Shown in pieces: positions 1 through 11,879 of a stretch of DNA of 64,000 nt (position 1 is its first letter; every line of letters starts with the position of its first letter). Source of the stretch: Nageia nagi (taxonomy: Eukaryota > Pinophyta); NCBI GenBank assembly GCA_050084985.1, contig JBITNC010000001.1:14818001-14882000 (forward strand), read 5' to 3'. The notes under the pieces are model-generated. The model was not told the origin of the DNA. It made no database searches and worked only from the letters and a program-made list of their open reading frames with translations. The position numbers and the translations under genes were made by a program.

Positions 1-3000
1 TCTACCTATGACAGGATGGGACATGCTTAAAACTTTGCAATATTTTCTCTAAAGCCCTTCAAAACATTCTTCAACCTTCCAACATTCAAAAATATTGCAA
101 TTACTTCCTAAGCTCACTCGTTCATTTCTTGCAAGTCTAAGAGTTTCTTCTCAGATAAGTTTATTACAACATATTGGTCCAAAAATGATTTTGTATTTTC
201 CACCCAATAGTTAGCACTACTCTATACATATAATTCCTCCCATGATTTGGGATCTTTCAGCTAATTCAAAGAATTAAAATACATAACTACAAAAATGATT
301 TCTACTTTTAACTAACCTTTCTCTAGGTCCAAGGCTAATGCAAAATTTTTCAAATCACAAACATCCTTAATTCTCCTCCAAATTATTTTTCTTGGCCATG
401 GAGTTACCATGCTTAGATCATTTTTTGTTATGACACTTAGCCAACATTGCATTTCTTCAATTTTAGCTCTTGGGGCTATTAGGGCTAACTATTGGAGGGC
501 ATTTTGAGCATCATATTGAAGAACATCTTGTTCTTCTTTATTTCTCAACTTGTATAATTTTGATAGGATTACCATTTTCTCTCCAACTTGTTCAACTAAA
601 TTCTTCTTGAAATCTTTAAATATCTATAGCAACATTACCTTATCATCATTTAGAACTTTATTGGTTATCATGGTCTTCTTAAGCTCTTCTTCTATGTTTG
701 AGTTGTTTGTTTGTCTATTTCATTGGATTGAACTTTTAATTCTTCAATATACTTTTTTTATTTTTCTATCTCTACTTTATCCTCGTATAGGATCTTATCA
801 TGCTCAGCTTTCTATTTGGCTAATTTATGAATTACTTCATTATTTTGGTTCTACAACCTAGCCATTACTTTATCTATCTTTTATCATTCTCCTTTGAGTT
901 GCTTAACATTCTTGTTAAATTTTTTAATTTTATTCTCCATTGATAGGAGACTCTTTCCCACTATAATGGAAATATTTACCAAAAACCTTGACTGATCCAC
1001 TATTAGGGCATTTTGCATTTTTACATCCATAATAGCTGTAAGGGTTTTATCTAACTGCCTATCTTTAAAGGGCATCTGTGCAATTCTAATATCTCTTACA
1101 TCTATAACTCTACTTAACATTCTACCTTGTTACTCAAGGAGTATAGGAGGTTTATTTATAAATGTTGCCTAATCAATGGGCTCTACTACTTGCATAGAAA
1201 AAATACTCTAAATTTCTTTAACTATGGTGATAAAATAAAGAATCAAATAATATTGGGATGTACCTACTTTAGAAGTTTATATGGGGGTTACAAATGTAGG
1301 AATTTATTTTGCTATATTTGTGGTGGGTTCCTAGTACTATTCTTCTTCTTCTTCTTCAATAGTAGAAGCTTCTTTCTCAAGTGCCTTGTTCATTGGGTCA
1401 GATTCCTTCTTCTTATTTTTATCATCATCATCTCCATATCCACCTACTTCTACTCCTCATGTGCCAATCACATTTCCTCCTTCTTGTTCTACCTCATCCC
1501 CTAGCTCTTCTTAAGCATCTTGAAATGCAACCATATCTATGCTTTAGGGTCAGTAGGTTTCTACATCTAAGAGCTTTATGTCTCCTACACTTTGCTTAGG
1601 CTCTCCTTATTGTATCCATGGGAATGGGATCTGGGCCTTCCTAGGGACTTTTGGCTTCTTTAGAGGTAGTACTTCCTTTAGGGTATTCTACTCACTAGTT
1701 GGTTGTTTGATTATCAGTTTAATTTTCCTTTATTTCTTGGGGGGAGACTCCTAGAGGCAATAGTCATCACCATTGGTGTCTCCTTTTTCTTCTTTAGAGG
1801 TTTTTTTAAGTTGTAGGCTTCTTGAAGTTTTCTTTTCTTTGGCTCTTTAAGTTTTTCTTCCTATTATGGTAATGGTTGATCTTCCTGTATTGCCTTCCCT
1901 TGAAAATTAGTTGGTAATGGTTGCCCTTTTTCTATTAGTAGGTCCTATTGGTACTATGAATACCAATACTTTTCATGTTTAAACTCACTAAATGGATTAT
2001 TTTCTACATGTGCATCCTTCTGGTGTACTCAAATCTAAATTTGGTAAACTATTCAATTAACTTAGGGCCCCAATTCATCTTGTCTCGTAATTGTGCAACT
2101 ACCTCCAAGGCCAAGGAAAAATCTTTCCTCTTTATTTTCCATAATATATTTTTTTTATCCCTTCCAAGGCCATCCAATGCCTTCTATAACATGTCAAATA
2201 AACACTCCAGGGAGGCCTTAGCTTCTTGCTTAGTTTGTTTAGCAAAATATTTAATGTGTGGTCGAGCTTCATGATTCAACACCAGGCACTTTTTGTTTCC
2301 CTTTATAGTTTTTGTAAATTTCCCTATGGGGTCATACATCTAAGGCAAATCTAAATTTTCTAATTTAAAATTTTGAATCAAAAAATTGGACTACTCACTA
2401 CATCCTACTTCTAATAAAATGAAACTTTTTGCTACAATCATAATCTTGATAATGAGCTTGAAATTATCACCTGACCTGTATCTAGTTTCTATTGCATAGA
2501 TCTACCTACCCATTTCAAATTAATACAACTGCAGAGTAGCATATTTGGGAAATAAAAAGGTAGTATAAAAAAACCCATACCTCAAAATTATTTTCCTCTC
2601 CTTAAGAAAGTACTAATCTCTAATCATGTTCCTTCCCTACAGGTCATTCTGAATGGTCTGGTAAAGCCTATGTACATTTCTCTCAATAAGAATTCTTATG
2701 ATTAGAGCAAAGAATTTCTCCATGAACCCATAGTATGAGCCATGGAGTTGAGTGAGTATTGGCACCCTAATGTCAATTGGTGTAGGAGTTGTGGAAGCAG
2801 TCACTGGCATTAAATACAATCCTTCATCAACCAAAAATTATAGATTTTGGTGGACAATCAATCACCATAAATATGAGGAGTTCCTAAAATCTCCCTTATC
2901 AATGTTAAAAAAAAAAAATTATTTAATTTGAGAGAAAGAACATAAATTCATAGCATACCAAACCTTCAATGATATTAAAATCCATCTTGACCATGGCCTC

Positions 3001-4200
3001 ATCCACTTCTATTTGAGTTACCTAACCAAGAATCACTGTTAGATCTTGAAGGACCTATTTGTCCTGAGATTTGGCAAATAATGCAACATCATAGCTCCAG
3101 AGAAACTTTGTAGTATTCCTTGAGTACTTTTCATCAATCTAGTTGATCAAATATTCTTAATTTTGATAAAAATCTCTCTTTTTCTTCTTCATATTAATTT
3201 TCTTTTTAATATAAAGCTTCAATAATCTATAACTACAAATGCATTGAGAATGGTGGTAAGGGAGTAGTCCAAGAAGGTGTTTATTTGATACTTTGACTCT
3301 TCCTCATCCTTCTTTTGCTCCTTATATGCCCTTATGATATAGCCTTTCTAGTTTTTCCTCAATGCAATGGTGATCAAGAGTTCTAGGTAGGTGAATGATT
3401 CATATGGCATAAAGTATGCCATAACCTAGTTAATCATCACATTATTCCCTACTACCCTCATTTTTCCTTTACCAAATACCTCTGGCCTCTCATACATCAA
3501 TAATGGCCTTTTTTGCATTAGCATGTTAGGTATCCATATGACTAAGCACTACTCTCTTAGATCAATTCACTTTGAGATCATTCTCCAAGTATTCTTCATG
3601 GATCTTTGATAGTTCCTTAGATCCCTCCCTTGAAATAACCATAGTCTACTCTATTATAGCCATTATGCTTAGCAATCTTCTAGTAGCTTTGGTAAACATT
3701 AATACTCTTCTCAAGTGTGTTATAGACAAAACTCCTTGAACTCCTTCACAACCTAGTACCAAAAGCTCTGAAGACAACACTATGCTCTACAAATGCTCAA
3801 AGGGTCAAGTACTCAAATTTTCTAAGTGAGGCAATGAAAGACTTAGGGCTATATTTTAATGTTTGAAGGATTCCAACTCCCTCCTATTAATGGTTATTAA
3901 TGCATTTGGAATATCATGGATTATGTAAGATTTTTTTAGACCTGACAAGTAGAATGGCATTAAACTCAATGACATCAATTTCAAAGGTAGGTGACATGTA
4001 AGCTAGGAGGGTTTCTAGAGGTAATCCTATGTTAAAAGCCAATCCTTTGATAAGATATTTTATGGTCATCAGACTTAACCTTCACTATGCCTAGTAAATA
4101 TACTCATTAATGGCTATCTAAATCCTAGAGAAACATGTTGAAATATATAATATAAAGAAACATGATTAAAAAATGTACTATTTACATTGTACACGTCTAG
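1..4200 (-). pseudogene. Element A region downstream of integrase: remnant of an extra reading frame
   Basis: On the minus strand this stretch still has coding texture: patches of charged, lysine/glutamate-rich sequence between stops, for example at 2070-2280 and 884-1120. It contains no RT, protease or integrase motif. It sits after the integrase tail of A, in the same place as the extra reading frame of element C at 49416-54075, and like that frame it is rich in charged, probably coiled-coil sequence. I do not recognise the product. Convincing residue-level similarity to the C frame was not seen. No LTR was found here, so the A 3' LTR must be further left. Confidence 0.45.
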
Positions 4201-4289
4201 CGAGTGTTATGAAATACCCTATTACATGGTAATATTTGAGATGAATCCTATTAACTAGTATAAGTAGTTCTTAGGATCTAATAATATCT

Positions 4290-5290
4290 TCCAACTTGAA
4301 TGCATTATTTGTTAGGGCTTCAATGATGATATATGGCCCATTCCATAAGGATTCAAACTTTTGATGTCTCTCGATCTTTTCTCTCTCCTCATCCCATTTT
4401 AGGACTATATCTCTAACTTCAAACTTCATCTAGGAAGACTTATTTTTATCAACCACTTCTTTACAATCTTTTGTCTATTTTGGAATGCTTCATAAGCTTT
4501 GTTTTTTTCTTCTTCTAGCTTGATCAACTAGTTCATCCTGATTTGTAAGGGTTTAAAATCATAATCTTCCAACTCCTATAGGATTTTTAATGTAAGTAAC
4601 TTTAGGGTGATATTTTTATATCTAATTTAATATTAATTCTATTATCCCATAATGCATTGTCTAAATTTGTGTGCTACTACCTAAGATTCCCTTCAATAGT
4701 TCTCTTGATGATCTAGGTTAAGTTTTTGTTTGTTGACTTAACTAACCCATTACCTTGCAGGTAATAATTTGAACAAAATAACCAATAGATCCCATACTCC
4801 ATAGAAAACTCTAATAAATCAACTCCAATTAATTTTGAACCATTATTAGACAATGATTTATGGGATACCAAAACAAGTAATCAATCTCTTTATGATTTCT
4901 ATCACCACCTCCTGATCTGCATTTTTGCATGGCATAGCTTTAGACCATCTTGTGAAGTAATCTTCCAAAGTCAGGATGAACTTATGTCCTATTGAAGAGT
5001 TTGGATCTATAACACTAATAAAGTTTAAACCCCATTATTAGAATGATTCTTCAACTACTAGAGGTTTTAGAGGTATAGCAACTTCTCTCCTTTTTCCCAC
5101 ATACCTACTACATTTGTCACATTCCTAGGCTATTTTGAAAGAGTCTTAAAATATATTAGGCCAATAATAGCCCACTCGCAATATTTTTACTACAATAGTT
5201 GGACCATTGAAATGTCCTCTAGAGAATCCATGGTGAAACTTATACAAGATTATCTGATCTTCATCTTTACTTACACATCTTAACAGAGTA
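4290..5290 (-). pseudogene. Element A integrase (broken)
   Basis: The minus strand encodes a gypsy integrase in the usual order. The N-terminal zinc region (about 5290-5090) shows HHGFSRGHF, then GYYWPNIF, then the CDKC pair. The catalytic core (about 5020-4640) contains a TLEDYFTRWSKAMP stretch and a CFGIP motif. The C-terminal tail (about 4440-4320) shows VLKWDEEREK followed by KFESLWNGPY, the typical binding tail of this group. Integrase joins the cDNA ends to host DNA. Stops and frameshifts break the frame throughout. It follows RNase H directly, with no second RNase H between them. Confidence 0.8.
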
Positions 5291-5399
5291 TGATAAAAAA
5301 AATTATAATAAGGTATTGTTTGATCTAATCACTCTCCTAATTTTCTTTCTTATCATCCTCAATAATAGAAATCATGTGTGTTTCCTCTACCATATTTTC

Positions 5400-5991
5400 A
5401 TATAGTGTCTTTCCTTTAAAAGCTTGGTTGGTTTTATCTCAACATCATACTCCATTATCCTAGTAATCCAACTAGCTTTCCCTTCACCCAATTCTCCTTG
5501 GGTAACATAATTTCTTACATTTGGGTGAATGGTGTAAATAAGAATTTTATTCTAAGATACATAATGCTTAAAATTTTTCAACCCTCTCGTAATAGAAAAC
5601 ACTTGCTTTTCAATGAATGAATACTTCGCTTGATATTTATGTAGTGTTTGACTATGAAAGATAATGGGATGTTCTCTTTTTTATCATCCTTTTGGGCTAA
5701 AATAGTTGCAATAATTTTCTCATCTCCATAAGTATACATAATGAATTCCTTTGAAAAATATGAATTTTTCAAAATTGGAACTCTTATTATTGCTTGCTTG
5801 ATGTTGTGAAAAGCTTTTTTTCTTCATCATACCAAGAAAATTAAGCATCATTTTTCAACATTATGGTAATTGGAGAAACAATCTTAGAAAAATCATTAAT
5901 AAGCTTCTTACAAAATTAATTTGACCAAGGAATGATTGTAGGGCCTTTTTATATGAAGGTAGAGGCAATGCCTCAATGGCTTTGATCCTAT
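5400..5991 (-). pseudogene. Element A RNase H and RT thumb (broken, left piece)
   Basis: On the minus strand the sequence enters at 5991 with the RT-RNase H connection, including the gypsy motif KALQSFLGQINF. It continues into the retroviral-type RNase H with MYTYGDEKIIATILAQKD and ends near 5410 with a YDVEIKPTKL motif. RNase H degrades the RNA template during reverse transcription. The upstream half of RT lies at 10839-11600 beyond the inserted element B; reading resumes exactly after the 5-bp target duplication. Several stops are present. Confidence 0.8.
5987..5991. repeat. Target-site duplication of element B, left copy
   Basis: CCTAT occurs directly before the LTR start TGTATATTC and again at 10834-10838 directly after the LTR end AATCAACA. 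A 5-bp duplication is typical for gypsy integrases. It marks the insertion inside the RT frame of element A. Confidence 0.92.
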
Positions 5992-6179
5992 TGTATATTC
6001 ATACATAATAAATTCTTTATTAAAGCCCTGGTGTACTTTACTTGCAATCATGATTTCATTTTAGGATCCCCAGGAGTTTTTTTGGAGCAAACAAAATAGG
6101 CCAGAGTTAGTAGATAAAGCATTCCATAATGAAATGATGATGTCACAAAAGAAAGGATAAAGCTCAGTTGTGGAAAAGC

Positions 6180-6800
6180 CTGGGTTCCAGAGGAGGTGAG
6201 GTCAGCAAGAGATAATTGAAGAAGCCGGAGCCTGTAAATTAAGTGTTCAGAAGTAAAGCATTTTGAAATAAAATGATGACATCGTAGAGGATAAGATAGT
6301 TGCATTTTGGTAAAGACCAGGTTCCAGAGATGATGAGGTCAGTGAGGAGTGATCAAATAGCCAGAGCCAGTAAGTAGAGCATTCTGAAAGTATGAAGATG
6401 ATGTCACTAGGAAGAACAATGTTCACATTTTTGAATGAAATGGGTCCCGAAAGTAATGAGGTCAACGAAGGACTGATCGAATAGCTGGAGCCAGTGAGTA
6501 GAGCATTTCAGAAGTATGAAGATGACATCATGAGGAGAAAATGTTCACATTTTTGAATGAAATTGGGTCCCAGAAGTGATGAGGTCAGCAAGGAGTGATT
6601 AAATAGCCAGAGCCGATGAGTAGAGCATTCCAGAATGTAGAGATGAGGTCAGCAAAGAGAGATTTAATAGCTGTAGCCAGTAAATAGAATATCCCAAAAG
6701 TGATGAGGTCAGCAAGAAGTGATTAAATAGCCAAAGCTGATGAGTAGAGCATTCCAGAATGTAGAGATGAGGTCAGCAAAGAGAGATTGAATAGTCAAAA
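6180..6800 (+). repeat. Imperfect tandem array inside the element B LTR
   Basis: Units containing ATGAGGTCAGCAAGGAGTGA, then AATAGCCAGAGCC and GAGTAGAGCATT, recur near 6190, 6329, 6452, 6578, 6642, 6700 and 6767. Spacing is about 120 bp at first and 60-65 bp later. The same array is present in the 3' LTR at about 9510-10115. Short open frames here on the minus strand come from the repeat and are not genes. Confidence 0.8.
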
Positions 6801-7100
6801 GCCCTAGTATTGCTCTTTACATTTGTTCTTGAAGACCTATAGTTTTTATCAGTAATATGATACCATATTGACCTTTCTTGTCTAGCACTCGTAATTGTCA
6901 TTCTTAATTTGGTTACATCATGGCAGCTTGGCTTGTTTCCTAAATGATAATTGTGAGTTGCTAGTATAACTATGTCTGCTACATGGTAGAGTAAAGCTAG
7001 GAAACTATTAGAGAGTGAGAGCTTGTACTGTAGCTGCTACACTAGATTCAGACCAAGGTTTCACACACTGTGAAAGCCCACGCTGAACTAGTGATCCACC

Positions 7101-7395
7101 TTTGCTTTCTCTCTTATTACCCTAAGCCTTTTGCTTAGATTCCTCACACTCTACTCCTTTTTATTTCCTTTCCTATTACTTTTTCCTCTTGTTACTTTCC
7201 TATTACTTTGCTTTCTCTCTTGTTACCCTAAGCCTTTTGCTTAAATTCCTCACACTCTACTCCTTTTTATTTCCTTCCCTGTTACTTTTTCCTCTTGTTA
7301 CTTTCCTGTTACTTTGCTTTCTCTCTTGTTACCCTAAGCCTTTTGCTTAAATTCATTGCACTCTACTCCTTTTATTTCCTTTCCTGTTACTTTTT
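7101..7395 (+). repeat. 106-bp tandem repeat, about three copies, in the element B 5' LTR
   Basis: TTTGCTTTCTCTC starts at 7101, 7207 and 7313, giving a period of 106 bp. Each unit is strongly pyrimidine-biased on the plus strand (CTAAGCCTTTTGCTT, then CACTCTACTCC, then TTACTTTTTCCTC). The 3' LTR carries the same array starting at 10418, 10524 and 10629. Confidence 0.9.
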
Positions 7396-7516
7396 CTATG
7401 CCTAATAGATAAGGAACCAGCCTTCTCCGAGATCAGACTATCACGATAGTCTATTCTTGATTTACTTTGGTTGAGATTGTTCATGGTGCATATATATTAC
7501 ACAATCTTAATCAATA

Positions 7517-7545
7517 GTATTTCTTTTTGGCACGCTCAGTGGGAC
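7517..7545 (+). other. Element B primer-binding region
   Basis: Directly after the 5' LTR comes GTATTTCTTTTT and then GGCACGCTCAGTGGGAC. Element C has nearly the same block after its 5' LTR (GGCATGCTCGATGGGA), and element A has it on the minus strand. The conserved position marks it as the tRNA primer-binding zone. I cannot name the tRNA. The binding block begins about 12 bases inside rather than at the LTR edge, which is unusual. Confidence 0.6.
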
Positions 7546-7714
7546 ACAAAGAAACTTATTGGTGACTCTGCTGAAGCACTATCTATGGTATGTATTAAAG
7601 CAAATTATTTGTAAATATCATATGTGCTTTTGAACCTTTCACTTTTTTTGCAACCTAGAGTTTATGTGGACTAGATCTTAAACCATAGCAACAAAAGAAG
7701 CACTGAATTTTAGA

Positions 7715-8994
7715 ATGTTAGATACTCCTAAGAGAAAGACCCTGATCAAGTCCAAGTCTCTGAATAGTATCAGCTCCCTAAAATCCTTTACCAAGCTAGA
7801 ATCATCCAATCTTCACACTAGAAATACCTCTCCTAAAATGGCTAATCTAGCTCAGAATATTTATCCAAAATGGGACAATGGAGTACCAATAGCCCTGGCG
7901 ATGTTGCATATCATCCCAACAAATGTTTTCAAAACCCTTCTGGAGTTTGATACAACTTCAAAGAAAATGGCTTATGAGCATTATTTGATGTAGCTGGCCT
8001 AGCAAAGATTCATAATATCCAACATGAAGATGTCATGGTGAGATTACTGGCTTAGTCTTTCAAGGGAAAGGTCCTAGATTGGTACAGGGGCCTTCTAATG
8101 GACTTATAACCACTTGGGCTCAACTAGCAGAGCCCTTTATCTTGGAATTTAATGAATTAGGAGATCCTTTTTCTCTATTAACATAGTTCACTTCAATCAA
8201 AAGATATGAGTAAGAAAATATCCCTAATTTCAATATTGGATTCCAAAAAACTTGGATGAGAGTCCCAATGCCAGTCAGGCCTCAGTAATTTCAAGCCCTA
8301 ATGTATTACCTGAAGCCTTTCCTCTGGATCTCTCTCTATAAATCCAAAATTCCAAAGTAAATACTTTCTCATAGGTCTATAGACAAGTAGTATATGCTGA
8401 ATCCTATCTTATTGCAGTTGGAAAATTGCCAAGTCACATGCCAATGCCTTATTTTCCAATAACCACCCAACAGTAAATTTTGAGACCTCAAGTAATTAGT
8501 TTGGCTCCACCACTAGCCAGTATCCCACCCCTATCCAACAGTGGCCATCAACCTTGCCAGTCCCTAGAGCTCCCTTGGCCTTACTAGCCCCTCATCAGCC
8601 TAATATGAATCAAGGGGTAGCTTCATCGATAGAGATTTAGGAACTCCGAAACTTATGTAGAAATATGGCAAACCAGATTACCATTCTAAGTAGATAAAGT
8701 AATGCAAGAAGATATCCTTATCCTACTATAGAAAAGGCTCAGAATGTGTTGAATGAGGATGTAAGCCAAGCTTCCTCTTTAGGGTCAGCCACTGGTTTGT
8801 GTTTGGCCTGTAATGATGCTCATGAACAAACCACATGTCCTATTTATCAATACCAAGAATATTTATCAAGAAGTGGGGGCATTCCTCTACCTGGTGTAGC
8901 TGACGACATAAGCCAAGATGTGAACCTAATGAATTTTACACTAGCAGGTATAGGAGTTTTTGCTATGGAAACAAGATCAGGGAAAAACCCCTAG
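7715..8994 (+). pseudogene. Element B gag-like region (broken)
   Basis: A first open stretch (7715-7993) encodes the N-terminal gag part, ending in KKMAYEHYLM. After stops and frame changes, a proline/serine-rich middle leads to a second open stretch (8746-8994). That stretch holds a zinc-knuckle-like motif, CLACNDAHEQTTC, with spacing C-x2-C-x3-H-x4-C, one residue shorter than the usual C-x2-C-x4-H-x4-C. Gag forms the particle and packages the RNA. Element C has the same spacing at 30796-30840. At least three frame breaks are needed, so it is not functional. Confidence 0.72.
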
Positions 8995-9069
8995 TCTCTG
9001 GTATTTTGGAAAGAAAAGTTGAATCCCAAAAGAGCTCCGGAATAATCATATCAAGACCTCTGGAGAAGA

Positions 9070-9290
9070 AATGAAATAGTAAAAGGTGGTTTGACGGTCT
9101 AAAATCAACTTCGAATACTTTTAGAGAAGGAGATTTAGTATTGAAATGGGATGAGGAAAAGCTAAATCGGGAAACACAAAAAATTTGAATCCATGTGGTC
9201 CGAACCCTATGTAGTAGCTAAATGCGTTGGTATTATTTTGGTATTATTTTTTTAGACTGGGTTCTAAATTCCTCTTTGATAAAGGCAAAT
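9070..9290 (+). pseudogene. Element B integrase C-terminal remnant
   Basis: Just upstream of the 3' LTR the sequence encodes pieces of the gypsy integrase tail: a V/L-K-W-D-E-E-K block, then HKKFESMWSEPY. This is the same tail found in elements A and C. It follows the gag remnant almost directly, so everything between gag and the end of integrase has been deleted. Confidence 0.72.
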
Positions 9291-9312
9291 TTTCCCCCAT
9301 AAGTCACCATAA

Positions 9313-10833
9313 TGTATATTCATACATAATAAATTCTTTATTAAAGCCCCGATGTACTTTACTTGCAATCATGAGTTCATTTTAAGATCCCTGAGAGTTT
9401 TTCTGGAGCAAACAAAATAGGTTAGAGTCAATAGATAAAGCATTCTAGAATGAAATGATGACATCATAGAAGAAAGCATAAAGCTCAAATTGTGGAAAAG
9501 CCTAGGTTCGAGGAGGTGAGGTCAGCAAGAGATAATCAAAGAAGCCAAAGCCTATAAATTAAGTGTTCCAAAAGTAAAGCATTCTGGAATAAAATGATGA
9601 CATCATAGAGGATAAGATAGTTGCATTTTGGTAAAGATCAGGTTTTGAAGATGATGAGGTCAGTGAGGAGCGATCAAATAGCCGGGGCCAATGAGTAGAG
9701 CATTCTAGAAGTATGAAGATGACATCACAGGGAGAATAATGTTCACATTTTTTAATGAAACTGGGTCCCAAAAGTGATGAGGTCACGAGGAGTGATCGAA
9801 TAGCCAGAGCCAGTGAGTAGAGCATTTTGGAAGTATGAAGATGACATCATGGGGAGAATAATGTTCACATTTTTGAATGAAATCAGGTCCTAGAAGTGAT
9901 GAGGTTAGCAAGGAGTGATTAAATAGCTAGAGTCAGTGAGTAGAGCATTTCAGAATGTAGAGATGAGGTTAGCAAAGAGAGATTGAATAGCTAGAGCTAG
10001 TAAATAGAATATCCTGAAAGTGATGAGGTCAGCAAGGAGTGATTAGATAGCTGAAGCTGGTGAGTAGAGCATTTCGAAATGTAGAGATGAGGTCAGCAAA
10101 GAGAGATTGAATAGTCAAAAGCCCTAGTATTGCTCTTTACATTTGTTCTCGAAGACCTATAGTTTTTATCAGTAATATGATACCATCTTGACCTTTCTTG
10201 TCTAGCACTGTAATTATCATTCTTAATTTGGTTACATTGTGGTAGCTTGGCTTGTTTCCTGAATGATAATTGTGAGTTGCTAGTATAAATGTGTCTGCTA
10301 CATGGTAGAGTAAAGCTGGGAAACTATTAGAGAGTGAGAGCTTGTACTGTAGCTACTACACTAGATTCAGACCAAGGTTTCACACACTGTGAAAGCCCAC
10401 ACTAAATATGATCCACCTTTGCTTTCTCTCTTGTTACCCTAAGCCTTTTGCTTAAATTCCTCACACTCTACTCCTTTTTATTTCCTTTCCTATTACTTTT
10501 TCCTCTTGTTACTTTCCTGTTACTTTGCTTTCTCTCTTTTACCCTAAGCCTTTTGCTTAAATTCCTCACACTCTACTCCTTTTTATTTCCTTCCCTGTTA
10601 CTTTTTCCTCTTGTTACTTTCCTATTATTTTGCTTTCTCTCTTGTTACCCTAAGTCTTTTGCTTAAATTCCTTGCACTCTACTCCTTTTATTTCCTTTCT
10701 TGTTACTTTTTCTATGCCCAATAGATAAGGAACCGGCCTTCTCTGAGATCAGACTATCACAATAGTCTGTTCTTGATTTACTTTGGTTGAGATTGTTCAC
10801 GGGCACATATATATTACACAATCTTAATCAACA
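9313..10833 (+). repeat. Element B 3' LTR
   Basis: Second copy of the LTR, starting TGTATATTCATACATA and ending CTTAATCAACA, followed by the target duplication CCTAT at 10834-10838. It carries the same two internal tandem arrays and the TTTCACA/TGTGAAA hairpin (10378-10394). Differences from the 5' LTR are mostly transitions. Confidence 0.93.
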
Positions 10834-10838
10834 CCTAT

Positions 10839-11800
10839 CAAGATCAATTGTTAGCCCTTCTTCAAAAATAATATGACCAAGCAATTTCCTTTGGATGACC
10901 ATAAAAATGGATTTCTTAGGATTAATACAAATCTAAAATTGCATGCATTTTTCATAAATTTTCCTAAGGTAGTCTATATGGTCTCTTCTACTTTTATAAA
11001 ATACAATAATATTATCTAGGTAGAGTACAATAATTTTGTTAATCAACTCACCAAAGGTATGGTCTATGGATATTTAAAATGTGGCATTAGGATTGGAGAG
11101 ACCAAAAGGCATTCTCTAAAATGCAAATGTACAAATGCATTTTTGTACTAATCTTCATCCTTCACCTAAATTTGATTAAATCTTGAAAATCATCAATCAT
11201 ATAAAAACATCATGCTGCATCAACAATAGTCTACAAGATATTTTTGATAGATGCAAGAGGATAATTATCTTTGAGGGACACTTGATTTAGATTCCTGAAA
11301 TTAACATAGAGTTTGATTTCTCCACTTTTCTTTCTTACCAAGACCAAATTAGCTACCCAAGTAGAGTGCTTAATTGGATAAATTATTTTTGCATTTAAGA
11401 TATTAAGAAACTCTTCTCTTATTATTTCTTCTATCCTTAGGTTTATTAGCCTTTGGTTTTGCCTATATGGTTTTGCATCTAGCATGAGCTCAATAATGTG
11501 CTAGATCACATCTTTATCATAAGTTTGCATATCATCATAGGTCCATGCAATTACCTTGGAAAACTCATTATAGATTTGAAGTAGCATTTCTTTCTCCTCT
11601 TCAGTGCATTCTAATCCAACCTTTATGAATCTTTTAGGTTCAACTTCTAGCTATACATGAATATTTAAAATTAAAAAACCATTCAAATGAAAGTAGACCT
11701 TTGGGTACAACATTTTTTCTCAACTATATGACATCTAATTCTCAAAAATAATCAAGAAATTTTGTAACATCAAAAGAATGAGCTATTGCTTCATCAATAA
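10839..11800 (-). pseudogene. Element A reverse transcriptase (broken, right piece)
   Basis: The minus strand holds the RT fingers and palm. The part at 11485-11231 contains STWVANLVLVRKKSGEIKL and a NFRNLNQVSLKDNYPL block. Further on, a degraded catalytic motif reads YLDN in place of YLDD, followed by the INPKKS/LLGHI region up to the element B insertion at 10838. RT copies the element RNA into DNA. Frameshifts and stops separate the blocks, and the second catalytic aspartate is changed, so it is inactive. Confidence 0.8.
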
Positions 11801-11879
11801 AAAAGTTTATAATGTCATCATCAAAGTCAAATACTTGCCAAAAAGATATAGTATCAAGAATAGATGACCTACATAACAC

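Larger units (their letters stand above)
5992..7516 (+). repeat. Element B 5' LTR
   Basis: It starts with TGTATATTCATACATA and ends with AATCTTAATCAATA, where the other LTR ends in AACA. It contains two internal tandem arrays: GAGGTCAG-type units around 6190-6800 and a pyrimidine-rich unit of 106 bp from 7101. A short perfect hairpin, TTTCACA-CAC-TGTGAAA, lies at 7059-7075 and recurs in the 3' LTR. The LTR should carry the promoter and polyadenylation signals, but I could not place them. Confidence 0.92.
5992..10833 (+). mobile_element. Element B: non-autonomous LTR retrotransposon nested in element A
   Basis: Two long direct repeats (5992-7516 and 9313-10833) flank a short interior of about 1.8 kb, and CCTAT is duplicated at both ends. 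The interior keeps a gag-like region and then jumps to an integrase C-terminal tail, so protease, RT, RNase H and most of integrase are deleted. The leader and gag resemble those of element C, which suggests the same broad family. The two LTRs are close but differ at many G/A and C/T positions, so insertion was not recent. It would need proteins from a complete relative to move. Confidence 0.93.

Noticed and set aside
1127-1599. Plus-strand open frames rich in Phe/Leu
   Set aside because: They run opposite to the coding direction of element A, are T-rich, and have no family features.
6048-6465. Overlapping minus-strand open frames
   Set aside because: They lie in the LTR tandem array of element B, and similar frames appear in the second LTR (9559-9825).
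10448-10666. Open frame of leucine/phenylalanine/serine repeats
   Set aside because: It is a translation of the pyrimidine-rich 106-bp tandem repeat in the element B 3' LTR, not a membrane protein gene.
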